A stretch of DNA of 64,000 nucleotides, from the NCBI GenBank assembly GCA_020849475.1, contig JADLGE010000074.1, forward strand, positions 1 to 64,000, read 5' to 3'. This document shows positions 18,222 through 26,435 of the stretch, piece by piece. Position 1 is the stretch's first letter; each line of letters begins with the position of its first letter. Both the position numbers and the translations under genes were made by a program. This DNA is from Gammaproteobacteria bacterium. GTDB lineage: Bacteria > Pseudomonadota > Gammaproteobacteria > Ga0077536. The notes beneath the pieces were generated by a model. It saw only the letters and a list, made by a program, of their open reading frames with translations, did no database searches and had not been told where the DNA came from.

Positions 18222-19310
18222 TTAGTGCGCCGCCAGCGCGACCTGCGCCGTGATCGCCTGTCCGAGATCCTGCGTGGTGCCGGTGCCGCCGATGTCGCGC
18301 GTCAGTGGCGCATCGCGCGGTCCGGCGCGCAATACGTCTTCGATGGCCGCCAGCACCGCCGCGCCGGCCTCGGCATGGCCGAGATGATCGAGCATCATCG
18401 CGCCGCACCAGATCTGGCCAATGGGATTGGCGATGCCCTTGCCGGCGATATCCGGCGCGGAGCCATGCACCGGTTCAAACAGACTTGGATAGCGACGCTC
18501 GGGATTGATATTGCCCGACGGCGCCACGCCTATGGTGCCGGTGCAGGCCGGCCCGAGATCCGAGAGGATGTCGCCAAACAGGTTGCTCGCCACCACCACG
18601 TCGAACCAGTCGGGATGCAGCACGAAGTGCGCGCTCAGGATATCGATGTGGAACTTGTCGAGCTTGATGCCAGGGTAGTTGGCGGCCATCGCCGCCACGC
18701 GCTCGTCCCAGTAAGGCATGCTGATGAAAAGACCGTTGGACTTGGTGGCCGAGGTCAGATGGCGGGCAGGCCGCTTCGCAGCGAGCTCGAATGCATATTT
18801 CAGAATGCGATCGACGCCGGTGCGGGTCATGACCGTTTCCTGGATCACGACTTCGCGCTCGGTGCCTGAAAACAGACGCCCACCGACATTGGTGTATTCA
18901 CCTTCGGTGTTTTCGCGCACCACCAGGAAGTCGATTTCGCCCGGCTTTCTGTCCGCCAGCGGACTCTTGATGCCGGGCAGCAGGCGCACCGGGCGCAGGT
19001 TCACGTATTGATCAAACTCGCGCCGGAACAAGAGCAGCGAGCCCCATAGCGAGATGTGATCCGGCAGCGCGTCGGGCCAGCCCACCGCGCCGAAATAGAG
19101 AGCGTCGTAAGCGCTGAGCAACTCGAACCAGTTGTCCGGCAGCATCTTGCCGTGACGCGCGTAATAGGCGCAGCTCGAGAAATCGAACCAGTCCCACTGA
19201 AAATCGATGCCGAAACGACGCGCGGCGGCGTCCAGCACCCGCACACCTTCCGGCATCACTTCGGTGCCGATGCCGTCACCGGGGATGACGGCGATTCGAT
19301 ATTTGCTCAT
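18222..19310 (-). CDS. Tartrate / D-malate dehydrogenase-type decarboxylating dehydrogenase
   Basis: 362 residues of the isocitrate/isopropylmalate dehydrogenase family. It starts IAVIPGDGIGTEV. The substrate-loop region FRREFDQYVNLRPVRLLPG and VRENTEGEYTNVGG match the tartrate dehydrogenase / D-malate dehydrogenase (TtuC/DmlA) branch rather than LeuB. The metal-binding aspartates lie in the FDVVVASNLFGDILSD block and the NAD end in FEPVHGSAPDIAGKG. The reaction is NAD-dependent oxidative decarboxylation of a 2-hydroxy-dicarboxylate. It is followed after 20 bp by the flavin reductase and preceded after 75 bp by the aldo/keto reductase. Exact substrate is inferred from family resemblance only. 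Confidence 0.88.
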   Translation of the reverse strand: MSKYRIAVIPGDGIGTEVMPEGVRVLDAAARRFGIDFQWDWFDFSSCAYYARHGKMLPDNWFELLSAYDALYFGAVGWPDALPDHISLWGSLLLFRREFDQYVNLRPVRLLPGIKSPLADRKPGEIDFLVVRENTEGEYTNVGGRLFSGTEREVVIQETVMTRTGVDRILKYAFELAAKRPARHLTSATKSNGLFISMPYWDERVAAMAANYPGIKLDKFHIDILSAHFVLHPDWFDVVVASNLFGDILSDLGPACTGTIGVAPSGNINPERRYPSLFEPVHGSAPDIAGKGIANPIGQIWCGAMMLDHLGHAEAGAAVLAAIEDVLRAGPRDAPLTRDIGGTGTTQDLGQAITAQVALAAH

Positions 19311-19385
19311 GCGTTGAAGTCGGGTCGCAATGATGGGGGCTTCAGTATAACGATGCGCATGTCGTTCGCCGAACCTTGCGCTGTA

Positions 19386-20363
19386 TCAATCACTGTCTAT
19401 CGATGCCGCCAGCGCCGGCGTGTAGCGATGCCCGGCGACCTTGGCCGGCGCGAACATTTCATCCAGGGCCCGCACTTCGTCCGCCGTCAGCGTGATGTCG
19501 GCGGCTGCCATGTCTTCTTCGAGATAAGCGACATGCTTGGTGCCGGGTATCGGCGCGATGCCCGCGCCCTGCGCTATCAGCCACGCCAGGGCTACCTGCG
19601 CGGCGCTGTGGCCGCGCGCTTCGGCGAATGCTTCGAGTTCGGCGACCAGCGCACGGTTGCGCTTGAAGTTGTCACCGATGAAGCGCGGCATGTCGTGTCG
19701 CAGATCGGTCGTGAGCCAATGTTCGTCGTTCACACGGCCGGTCAGCATGGCGCGCCCCAACGGACTGAAGGGCACGAAACCGATGCCGAGTTCTCGGCAG
19801 GTCGGCAGCACATGGCTTTCAGGGTCGCGCGTCCACAGCGAATATTCCGACTGCACGGCGCTGATGGGATGCACGGCATGGGCGCGACGCAGGGTCTTGG
19901 ACGAGATCTCCGACAGCCCGATGTGGCCAATCTTGCCGGCTTTGACCAGCGCGGCCATGGCGCCGACGGTGTCTTCTATCGGCACCTTGGGGTCGAGCCG
20001 GTGCAGGTAGTAGAGATCGATGTAGTCCGTGCGCAGGCGTTGCAGGCTTTCCTCGCAGCGCGCCGCGACCTGCGCCGGGTCGCCGTCGATGCCGCGCTTG
20101 CCGTCGGGGAATTTGACGATGCCGAACTTGGTCGCGAGTTTGAATTCGTGGCGCCGGCTGCCAAGCACCCGCCCCAGCAGTTCTTCATTGTGGCCCATGC
20201 CATAGGCATTGGCGGTATCGAGAAAGGTCACGCCCATGTCGAGGGCGCGGTGCAGGGTGCGCTCCGATTCCGCCGGGTCGGCCTCGCCATAGGACTGCGA
20301 CATGCTCATGCAGCCGAGACCAATGACTGTCACTTCAAGTGTGCCTAAGCGGGTGGTTTTCAT
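19386..20363 (-). CDS. Aldo/keto reductase
   Basis: 325 residues with the complete AKR barrel signature: GLGCMSMSQ near the N-terminus, FLDTANAYG carrying the catalytic Asp and Tyr, LATKFG with the Lys, and YLHRLDP with the His. The C-terminal LAWLIAQG and IPGTKHVAYLEED segments bind NADP. It resembles the AKR13/YdbC-like group acting on small aldehydes. A strong AGGAG lies six bases before the ATG at 20363. It is divergent from the SDR gene at 20517; the 153-bp gap contains inverted arms GACTATA/TATAGTC that could be promoter or operator sequence. Substrate unknown. Confidence 0.9.
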   Translation of the reverse strand: MKTTRLGTLEVTVIGLGCMSMSQSYGEADPAESERTLHRALDMGVTFLDTANAYGMGHNEELLGRVLGSRRHEFKLATKFGIVKFPDGKRGIDGDPAQVAARCEESLQRLRTDYIDLYYLHRLDPKVPIEDTVGAMAALVKAGKIGHIGLSEISSKTLRRAHAVHPISAVQSEYSLWTRDPESHVLPTCRELGIGFVPFSPLGRAMLTGRVNDEHWLTTDLRHDMPRFIGDNFKRNRALVAELEAFAEARGHSAAQVALAWLIAQGAGIAPIPGTKHVAYLEEDMAAADITLTADEVRALDEMFAPAKVAGHRYTPALAASIDSD

Positions 20364-20516
20364 GCTCGCTCCTGTTCGATGCGCAGGGACCGCGCGGGAC
20401 TATAGCATTCGTCTCGTATCAGGCCGTGCGCATCGTTATAGTCGAAGCCTGCTGGTCACGGCCTGGAACACCAGGCACGGCCGTCATCACCACACGAATC
20501 ACGGGGAGTAAAGGCT

Positions 20517-21287
20517 ATGGATCTCGGACTCAAGGGCAAGCGCGCGATAGTGACCGGCGCCACGCGTGGCATTGGTCGCGCCATCGCCGAACAACTGGTG
20601 CGCGAAGGTTGCGCGGTGGCGATCTGCGCACGCCGGGCCGACGAGGTGACGAGCGCGGTCGCCGCGCTGCAGGCCCTGGGTGGCGCCAGCGTCAAGGTCT
20701 GCGGCGGCGTCGCCGATGTCGCGAGTCGCGAGGCAGTCGATGCCTGGGTCGCGGCCAGCGTCGACGCGCTCGGCGGTATCGATGTGGTGGTCGCGAATGT
20801 CAGCGCGCTGGCCGGCGCACCGGGCGAGGACAGCTGGCGCGCGGGCATGGAAATCGACGTGCTCGGCACCGTGCGTACGGTCGAAGCGGCGCTGCCGCAC
20901 CTGGAAAAATCGGCCTGCGCGTCCATCGTCGCGGTGTCATCGACCGCCGCGCTCGAAGCTTTCGGCGGGCCACGCGCCTATAACGCGGTGAAAGCGGCGG
21001 TCATCAACTACATGTCGAATCTCGCCACCCAGCTCGCGCCCAAGAACATCCGCGCCAACACCGTCTCGCCCGGCACCATCTATTTCGACGATGGCGTGTG
21101 GGGCGCGCGCAAACGTGACATGCCGGCCATCTACGAAGCGGCGCTCGCGCAAAATCCCATGGGCCGCATGGGCACGCCGGCGGAAGTGGCGAACGCGGTG
21201 GTGTTCGTGGCAAGCCCGGCCGCGAGTTTCGTGACCGGCGCGAACCTGGTGGTGGACGGCGGCTTCACGCGGCGCGTGCAGTATTAG
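20517..21287 (+). CDS. SDR-family oxidoreductase
   Basis: 256 residues of a classical short-chain dehydrogenase/reductase. The Rossmann motif TGATRGIG lies near residue 16, the serine region VSSTAALEAFG in the middle, and the catalytic pair in YNAVK. The end (FVTGANLVVDGG) is the typical family C-terminus. The start is backed by GGGGAG about eight bases upstream. The protein resembles FabG-like and 3-oxoacyl reductase groups, but the substrate cannot be assigned. Its stop lies 5 bp before a REP palindrome that also forms the end of the convergent nsrR gene. Confidence 0.92.
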   Translation: MDLGLKGKRAIVTGATRGIGRAIAEQLVREGCAVAICARRADEVTSAVAALQALGGASVKVCGGVADVASREAVDAWVAASVDALGGIDVVVANVSALAGAPGEDSWRAGMEIDVLGTVRTVEAALPHLEKSACASIVAVSSTAALEAFGGPRAYNAVKAAVINYMSNLATQLAPKNIRANTVSPGTIYFDDGVWGARKRDMPAIYEAALAQNPMGRMGTPAEVANAVVFVASPAASFVTGANLVVDGGFTRRVQY

Positions 21288-21292
21288 CCAAT

Positions 21293-21320
21293 TGTGGGTC
21301 AGACTTCAGTCTGACCCACA
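21293..21320. repeat. REP-like palindrome, perfect copy
   Basis: A perfect 28-bp palindrome: arm TGTGGGTCAGACT, centre TC, complementary arm AGTCTGACCCACA. It lies between the convergent SDR and nsrR genes. Read on the minus strand, it provides the last six sense codons and the TGA stop of nsrR. It is the reference copy for a family found at six sites in this window. Confidence 0.9.
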
Positions 21321-21754
21321 GAAGATCGCAGAAGAACCTTGGCCAGCGCCTTCTGGTTCACCAGCAGATCGGCCAGGGTGTATTTGTCCAGCACCGCCTG
21401 AAAGGCATCCGCCGCTTCGGCCATCACGCCGCGCAGGCGGCAGGCTTTGACGATGCTACAGGTATTGGACTTGCGGTCGAAGCATTCGGCGACCCGCGCA
21501 TCACCCTCGGCCGCTCTGACCACCTGTCCGATGCTGATGGACTGCGGCGCACGGGCGAGTTCAATCCCGCCACTGCGGCCGCGCACATTGGTGAGCAAGC
21601 CTTCCTGGCCGAGAAACTGCACGACCTTCATGAGGTGATTGCGCGAGATGTCGAAGGCCTTGGCGATTTCGGCGATGGTCGCGCGTCGCTCGGGATCGGT
21701 GCCGAGATACATGAGGACTCTCAAGCTGTAGTCGGTGAAGCTGGTCAGACGCAT
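21299..21754 (-). CDS. nsrR: NsrR-like Rrf2-family nitric-oxide-sensing repressor
   Basis: 151 residues. The N-terminus MRLTSFTDYSLRVLMYL is characteristic of Rrf2/NsrR, followed by a winged helix (ISRNHLMKVVQFLG). Three cysteines in the CFDRKSNTCSIVKAC segment (C-x7-C-x5-C) are candidate [4Fe-4S] ligands that react with NO. AAGGA lies eight bases before the ATG. It lies 65 bp downstream of norZ on the same strand, and norZ has an NsrR-type operator upstream, so it likely represses norZ and itself until NO damages the cluster. The last residues SVGQTEV are encoded by a REP element, so the native C-terminus has been replaced or extended by the repeat. Confidence 0.9.
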   Translation of the reverse strand: MRLTSFTDYSLRVLMYLGTDPERRATIAEIAKAFDISRNHLMKVVQFLGQEGLLTNVRGRSGGIELARAPQSISIGQVVRAAEGDARVAECFDRKSNTCSIVKACRLRGVMAEAADAFQAVLDKYTLADLLVNQKALAKVLLRSSVGQTEV

Positions 21755-21773
21755 GGCGCATTCCTTGTCAGGC

Positions 21774-21797
21774 GTCGGGCGGCCCGTGCCGCCCGAC
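21774..21797. other. GC-rich hairpin between norZ and nsrR
   Basis: A 10-bp perfect stem GTCGGGCGGC/GCCGCCCGAC with a 4-nt loop lies in the 65-bp gap between the norZ stop and the nsrR start. There is no T-run, so it is not a complete terminator. It could lower nsrR expression relative to norZ or protect the 3' end of the norZ message. Confidence 0.6.
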
Positions 21798-21819
21798 AGT
21801 CGCAGAGTCTAAGTGCAAC

Positions 21820-24090
21820 TCATACCGAATGGGCGTGGCCGTGGGGCAGCGCCTTGCCGCGCGGTTGCCACAAGAGGCGCGCCGCGTAGCAGGCCAACAG
21901 CACACCGCCGATGGCGAACACGATATCGCCCGGCACACGCAGCCACACCAGGCCTTCCATCACCTTGGAGTGGATGAGTTCGGGAGAACGCGCATACCAC
22001 AGGCCGTGACTGACGCTGGCCCAGGCCTGATAGATGCCGGCCGGCAACAGTGACAGGAACACCATCATCGCGAGCCCGCCATTGAGCGACCAGAAGGTCC
22101 AGTTCAACAGGCGATCGGAATGGTGGGCGTGCGCATACAGACCGCGCAGGCAGAACAGCATGAGTCCAATGCCGAGCATGCCATACACACCGAACAGGGC
22201 CGCGTGGCCATGGGCCGGCGTCATGTTGAGCCCTTGCACGTAGTACAGCGAAGCCGGTGGATTGATGGCAAAGCCCAGCAGACCCGCGCCGACCGTGTTC
22301 CAGAAGCCGACCGCGACGAAGAACAGTATCGGCCAGCGATAGGTCGCCACCCACGGCGCCGCGCGGCTGCGTTGATAGGTCTTCCAGCCTTCCGTGCCGA
22401 GCAACGCCAGCGGCACCACTTCCAGCGCCGAGAACACCGCGCCGACGGCAATCACGGACGTCGGAGTGCCGGTCCAGTAAAGGTGGTGCAAGGTGCCAAG
22501 GATGCCGCCGAAAAGGAACACGATGGTTTCCATCACGATCGCACGGTTGGCACTGGCGGTGCGCACCAGCCCCAGACGCGTGAACAACAGCGCAATGACG
22601 GCGGTCGCGAACACTTCGAAGAAACCTTCCACCCACAGATGCACCAGCCACCAGCGCCAGTATTCGATCATCGCGTAATGGGTGTTGCGGCCCCAGGCGA
22701 GGGACGCAGCGTAGAACAGTCCAATGCAGACCGCCGACAGGAACACCATCGCCACCAGGCCACGGCTCTCCGATGGACGCTGCAAGGCCGGCCACAGCGC
22801 GCGGCCCATCAAGGTCAGCCACAGCATGAGTCCGACGAACAGCAGCACCTGCCAGATGCGGCCCATGTTGGTGTATTCGAGCCCCTGCGAGCCGAGCCAG
22901 AACGAGAACTCGACGCCCTGGCGCTGCAAGGCGCCGAGCCACGCGCAGGCAGTCGAACCCGCGACCACGAAGATCAGCGCCCAGAACAACACGTCCACGC
23001 CGAGCTTCTGATAGCGCGGCTCGTGCCCCGCCAGCAGCGGCGAGATGTAGAGGCCGGTGGCGAGCCACGCGGTCGCGATCCAGAACACACCGAACTGGGT
23101 GTGGATGCTGCGGCTCATCGAGTAAGGCAGGATGTCGCCGAGCGGCAAGCCGAAGAACGCGCGCCCTTCGACCGCGTAATGCGCGGTCAACGCACCGACG
23201 CCGATCTGCACCAGGAACAGGGCGACGACCACGAAGAAATACTTGCGCGTGGCGAGCATCGACGGCGTCGGCGTGGCGCCGAACAGCGGGTCGTGGCTCG
23301 GCGGTTGCGGGTCCGCGCCTTCATCATGGGCCGAGTGATACCACAGCATGCCGGCGATACCGCCGATGAGCAGGATGATGCTGACCAAGGTCCACACCGC
23401 ACTGCCGGTGGTGAGATTGTTGCCGACCAGATCCTCGTGCGGCCAGTTGCTGGTGTAGGACAGCCCGCTTTCTCCGGGCCGGTCGGTGGCGGCCGCCCAC
23501 GAAGACCAGAAGAAGAAGCCGGTCAAGGCCGCGCGGTCGCTGGCAGCTGGCACCAGGTCATCCGTCATGGCGTATTGGTCGCGCAGTTTTTCCAGGCTCG
23601 GCTCGGTGGCGAACAAGCCCGCGTAATGGGCGGCGACTTCGCGTATGGCCTGTGCACGCTGCTTCGTCACCGTGAGCGTGCCGCTCGCCGGGTCGTAGGC
23701 GTTGTGGCGCATTTCCTGGCGCACGCGCGCGTCGACCGCGGCCTTGCCGGGCGCGGCCAGGCTCGCGTAGGCCGCGGCATAGTCGGCCTGCGCATAGATC
23801 TCGGCGAGCGAGGTCGCCTCGCGATGCAGCCAATCGGCCGACCAGTCGGGCGCGACATAACTGCCGTGGCCCCACACCGTGCCGAGCTGTTGACCGCCGG
23901 CCGCCAGCCATACGCGCTGACCGAGTTGAATCTGCGCGCCGGTGTAGAGTTTGTCGCCGTCGCTGCTGACGACGGCGGTGGGGATGGGGGGCGCCTTCAG
24001 ATAGATCTCGCGACCTATCCAGCCAAGCACCGCAAATGAGGCGACGAAGACGACGCCCAGCCAAGTCCAGAGTTTTCGAGTGGGTTGCAT
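21820..24090 (-). CDS. norZ: Quinol-dependent nitric oxide reductase (qNOR)
   Basis: 756 residues. Single-subunit qNOR reduces 2 NO to N2O at a heme b/non-heme iron centre in the inner membrane with electrons from quinol. After one N-terminal transmembrane helix, residues ~35-225 form the periplasmic cytochrome c-like domain without heme c (GAQIQLGQRVWLAAGGQQLG). The C-terminal ~500 residues form the 12-helix core with histidine motifs HTQFGVFW, HLWVEGFFE (with the characteristic Glu), HHLYW and HGHAALFG. Length fits the family. GAGG lies six bases before the ATG. The upstream region carries an NsrR operator and an FNR-type box, and nsrR follows, indicating anaerobic/NO-responsive control. 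It serves NO detoxification or the NO-reducing step of denitrification. Confidence 0.95.
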   Translation of the reverse strand: MQPTRKLWTWLGVVFVASFAVLGWIGREIYLKAPPIPTAVVSSDGDKLYTGAQIQLGQRVWLAAGGQQLGTVWGHGSYVAPDWSADWLHREATSLAEIYAQADYAAAYASLAAPGKAAVDARVRQEMRHNAYDPASGTLTVTKQRAQAIREVAAHYAGLFATEPSLEKLRDQYAMTDDLVPAASDRAALTGFFFWSSWAAATDRPGESGLSYTSNWPHEDLVGNNLTTGSAVWTLVSIILLIGGIAGMLWYHSAHDEGADPQPPSHDPLFGATPTPSMLATRKYFFVVVALFLVQIGVGALTAHYAVEGRAFFGLPLGDILPYSMSRSIHTQFGVFWIATAWLATGLYISPLLAGHEPRYQKLGVDVLFWALIFVVAGSTACAWLGALQRQGVEFSFWLGSQGLEYTNMGRIWQVLLFVGLMLWLTLMGRALWPALQRPSESRGLVAMVFLSAVCIGLFYAASLAWGRNTHYAMIEYWRWWLVHLWVEGFFEVFATAVIALLFTRLGLVRTASANRAIVMETIVFLFGGILGTLHHLYWTGTPTSVIAVGAVFSALEVVPLALLGTEGWKTYQRSRAAPWVATYRWPILFFVAVGFWNTVGAGLLGFAINPPASLYYVQGLNMTPAHGHAALFGVYGMLGIGLMLFCLRGLYAHAHHSDRLLNWTFWSLNGGLAMMVFLSLLPAGIYQAWASVSHGLWYARSPELIHSKVMEGLVWLRVPGDIVFAIGGVLLACYAARLLWQPRGKALPHGHAHSV

Positions 24091-24145
24091 GATTGCCTCG
24101 CAGGGACAACGTTTGAATCCGTCCCAAGTGTCGGCCGCGGCAATT

Positions 24146-24170
24146 AAAGATTCAATTTAAATACCTCTTT
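24146..24170 (-). promoter_or_regulatory. Predicted NsrR operator upstream of norZ
   Basis: An AT-rich imperfect palindrome with outer arms AAAGA and TCTTT and a TTTAAA-like centre. Aligned to the remembered NsrR consensus (AAGATGCATTT then AAATGCATCTT), about 18 of 23 positions agree. It lies 55-80 bp upstream of the norZ start, where binding would block RNA polymerase. It stands out strongly from the GC-rich surroundings. Confidence 0.75.
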
Positions 24171-24193
24171 AAAGATGCAAATAAAACACTTCT

Positions 24194-24207
24194 TTGAGTG
24201 CGATCAA
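24194..24207 (-). promoter_or_regulatory. FNR/DNR-type box upstream of norZ
   Basis: TTGAGTGCGATCAA matches the FNR consensus TTGAT-N4-ATCAA at 9 of 10 defined positions. Its centre is about 42 bp upstream of the centre of the NsrR operator. If it acts as a class II site, transcription would start inside that operator, so anaerobic activation and NO-relieved repression would meet at one promoter. The transcription start is not visible, so this geometry is inferred. Confidence 0.6.
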
Positions 24208-24221
24208 GTTTTGCCGGGGAT

Positions 24222-25136
24222 TCAGGCGCCGAGACGCCAGCACTGGTGGCGCCGGCCGCCGCGCCCGGCGAGTCCGTCGATGACGCCGGCCAAGGTCGCC
24301 CAGCACTGCGCGAGCCGCCGCGGCTCATGCCACAGCGTCGCCAGCAAGCGCAGCGCGATGCTCGGCAAGGTTGCGGTGAACAGGCGCAGACCAAAATGCC
24401 GGCGCGCGACGAAAATGCGGTTGCGCGTGTCGTAGTAGCGCTTCCACGGCGGCAGGGTCAGGCAATGCAAGGTCTTGCCGGGCAGCGTCAGTCGGTAACT
24501 CTGCGACGGCGGATGTTCGATGCGGCTGGCGGCGACCATCAGCAAGCGCGCGCCGGCGCGACGCGCGCGCAGGCAATACTCGAGGTCGTCGGCGGCAAGA
24601 AAGAACTCGGCAGCAGGCAGACCGATACGCGCCACCAGCTCGCGATGCACGAAGATGCCGAGGAAAGGCACGAACTCGACCTCCGCCTGCGCCGGCAACT
24701 CGGCGACGGCGGTGACGCGCCCACCGCTGGCGGCAAGCGTCATGGTCCACGCCAGGCGCTCACCGGCCACCGCCGTCGAGCCGTAAACGTTGCGCGTATC
24801 GGGCACCACCGCCAGCAAGGCCTGCAAGGCATCGGCCGCTGGCCGCGCATCGTCGTCCATCATCCACACCCAATCAGCGCCCTGCGCGAGGGCACGCTCG
24901 AGGCCCGCGGCGAAACCGCCGGCGCCACCGAGGTTGTCCGGCAGGCAGAGGTAGTCAATCTCGGTGCGTTGCAGCCAGCCGCCGACCTGCAAGGCGTCTC
25001 GTGTGCCATCGGTCGAGGCATTGTCGATGACGTGGATGCGCGTCGGCGCACGGCTTTGTGCCAGCAGCGCGGACAGACATTCCAGCAGCAAGGCGCGGCG
25101 GTTGTAAGTGACGACGACAACGGCGATGTGGTCCAT
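24222..25136 (-). CDS. Family 2 glycosyltransferase
   Basis: 304 residues of a GT-A inverting glycosyltransferase. The N-terminal VVVVTYNRRALLLECL and DNASTDGT bind the nucleotide, MMDDDA is the metal-binding DxD region, and LAADDLEYCLRARRAG is the acceptor/catalytic base region. The arrangement with PDNLGGAGGFAAGL resembles GlfT-like or rhamnosyl transferases that extend cell-surface glycans. There are no transmembrane segments, so it is likely peripheral on the inner membrane. It stands alone, without other polysaccharide genes nearby, tail-to-head with norZ and divergent from the Old Yellow Enzyme gene. Donor and acceptor unknown. Confidence 0.9.
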   Translation of the reverse strand: MDHIAVVVVTYNRRALLLECLSALLAQSRAPTRIHVIDNASTDGTRDALQVGGWLQRTEIDYLCLPDNLGGAGGFAAGLERALAQGADWVWMMDDDARPAADALQALLAVVPDTRNVYGSTAVAGERLAWTMTLAASGGRVTAVAELPAQAEVEFVPFLGIFVHRELVARIGLPAAEFFLAADDLEYCLRARRAGARLLMVAASRIEHPPSQSYRLTLPGKTLHCLTLPPWKRYYDTRNRIFVARRHFGLRLFTATLPSIALRLLATLWHEPRRLAQCWATLAGVIDGLAGRGGRRHQCWRLGA

Positions 25137-25237
25137 GGGCCATTGTCGCAGACTGCGTCGCGTTTGCTGCCTGCCGTGACGCTTGCCGGCGCGCGAAGCC
25201 AGCCCTTATCCTGCGGCGAGCTTCGCGAGGACCCGCC

Positions 25238-26410
25238 ATGCCTGACCTTTTCAGCCCCTATACGCTCAAGGGCGTGACCCTGCGCAATCGCATCGCGATG
25301 TCACCGATGACCATGTACCGCTCGGTCGACGGTCTCATGAACGATTTTCACGTCATGCTCATGGGCTCGCGCGCGGCCGGCGGCTTTGGCCTGGTGTTCC
25401 CCGAACAAATCGCCATCACCCCCGATGGCCGCACCAGTGTCGGCTGTGCAGGGCTGTACGATGATGCGCAGATCCCGGCCATGCGTCGCGTCACCGATAT
25501 CATCAAAGACATGGGCGCGGTCGCCGCCATCCAGCTCGGCCACACCGGTCGCAAGGGCAGCGAAGTCAAACCCTGGGAAGGCGGCGCGCAATTGCCGCCC
25601 GATCACCCCGACGGCTGGCAGGTGGTCGGTCCTTCCGCGATTCCCTACGGCGGCAAGTACCAGTACCCGGTGCATGAACTGACGCGCGACGAGATCAAGG
25701 CCATCCACCGCGCCTATGCCGACGCCGCGCGCCGCGCCGTCGACGCCGGTTTCGAATGGCTGGAATTGCATTTCGCCCACGGCTATCTCGGCGCGAGCTT
25801 CTTCTCGCCGCTCGCCAATCAACGCCACGATGAATACGGCGGCAGTCTCGAGAACCGCGTGCGCTTTCATCTCGAAGCCATCGACGCGGTGCGCGCAGTG
25901 TGGCCGGAGCGACTGCCGCTGACCATGCGCTTAGGCTCGGACGATCTCAATCCGCAGGGTGTGCAGTTCGACGAAGCGATCATCGCGGTCGGCATGATGA
26001 AAGAGCACGGCCTCGATCTCGCCGACCTCAGCATGGGCTTCAATACCGACGACATGCAGGAAAGGCCGTTTGCCGAGATTGGCTTCATGCTCAACCGGGC
26101 CGCGCGCTTGCGCCGCGAACTCGGCATGCCGGTCGCGACCAGCTGGAATCTCGGCATTCCGGCGCTGGCCGACCGCGTCATTCGCGAAGAATTGATCGAT
26201 CTCGTGCTGCTCGGGCGTCCGGCCTTGTCCAATCCCCATTGGCCGGTGTGGGCGGCGCGCGAACTGCAGCATGCCGATCCGTTTGGCCTGGTGCCGGAAG
26301 ACTGGGCGTGGTGGCTGCGCAACTTCCGCGCCCATGACTCCTGCATTGGCTGGCCGCTGCCCGCGGCAACGGAAGGCGGCGCGGCAGCGGCGATCGCGAG
26401 CGCCGGTTAG
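25238..26410 (+). CDS. NADH:flavin oxidoreductase / Old Yellow Enzyme family
   Basis: 390 residues. An FMN-dependent TIM barrel reducing activated C=C bonds, or acting on complex substrates in the longer relatives. Recognisable segments: PYTLKGVTLRNRIAMSPM at the start (FMN phosphate side), IQLGHTGRKG, ELHFAHGYLGASFFSPLANQR over two motifs (substrate His/Tyr region and active loop), DEYGGSLENR and the C-terminal LGRPALSNPHW. The length matches the single-domain YqjM-like/thermophilic-like class without a ferredoxin or NADH domain. It is followed after 25 bp by the triple CMD-repeat gene, so the two probably work in one pathway. Substrate unknown. Confidence 0.92.
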   Translation: MPDLFSPYTLKGVTLRNRIAMSPMTMYRSVDGLMNDFHVMLMGSRAAGGFGLVFPEQIAITPDGRTSVGCAGLYDDAQIPAMRRVTDIIKDMGAVAAIQLGHTGRKGSEVKPWEGGAQLPPDHPDGWQVVGPSAIPYGGKYQYPVHELTRDEIKAIHRAYADAARRAVDAGFEWLELHFAHGYLGASFFSPLANQRHDEYGGSLENRVRFHLEAIDAVRAVWPERLPLTMRLGSDDLNPQGVQFDEAIIAVGMMKEHGLDLADLSMGFNTDDMQERPFAEIGFMLNRAARLRRELGMPVATSWNLGIPALADRVIREELIDLVLLGRPALSNPHWPVWAARELQHADPFGLVPEDWAWWLRNFRAHDSCIGWPLPAATEGGAAAAIASAG

Positions 26411-26435
26411 CGGCGCCCCGCAAGTCGGCACGAAC

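Noticed and set aside
22120-24039. Plus-strand open frame of 639 codons opposite norZ
   Set aside because: norZ on the other strand is an unmistakable qNOR; the plus frame shows no family features.
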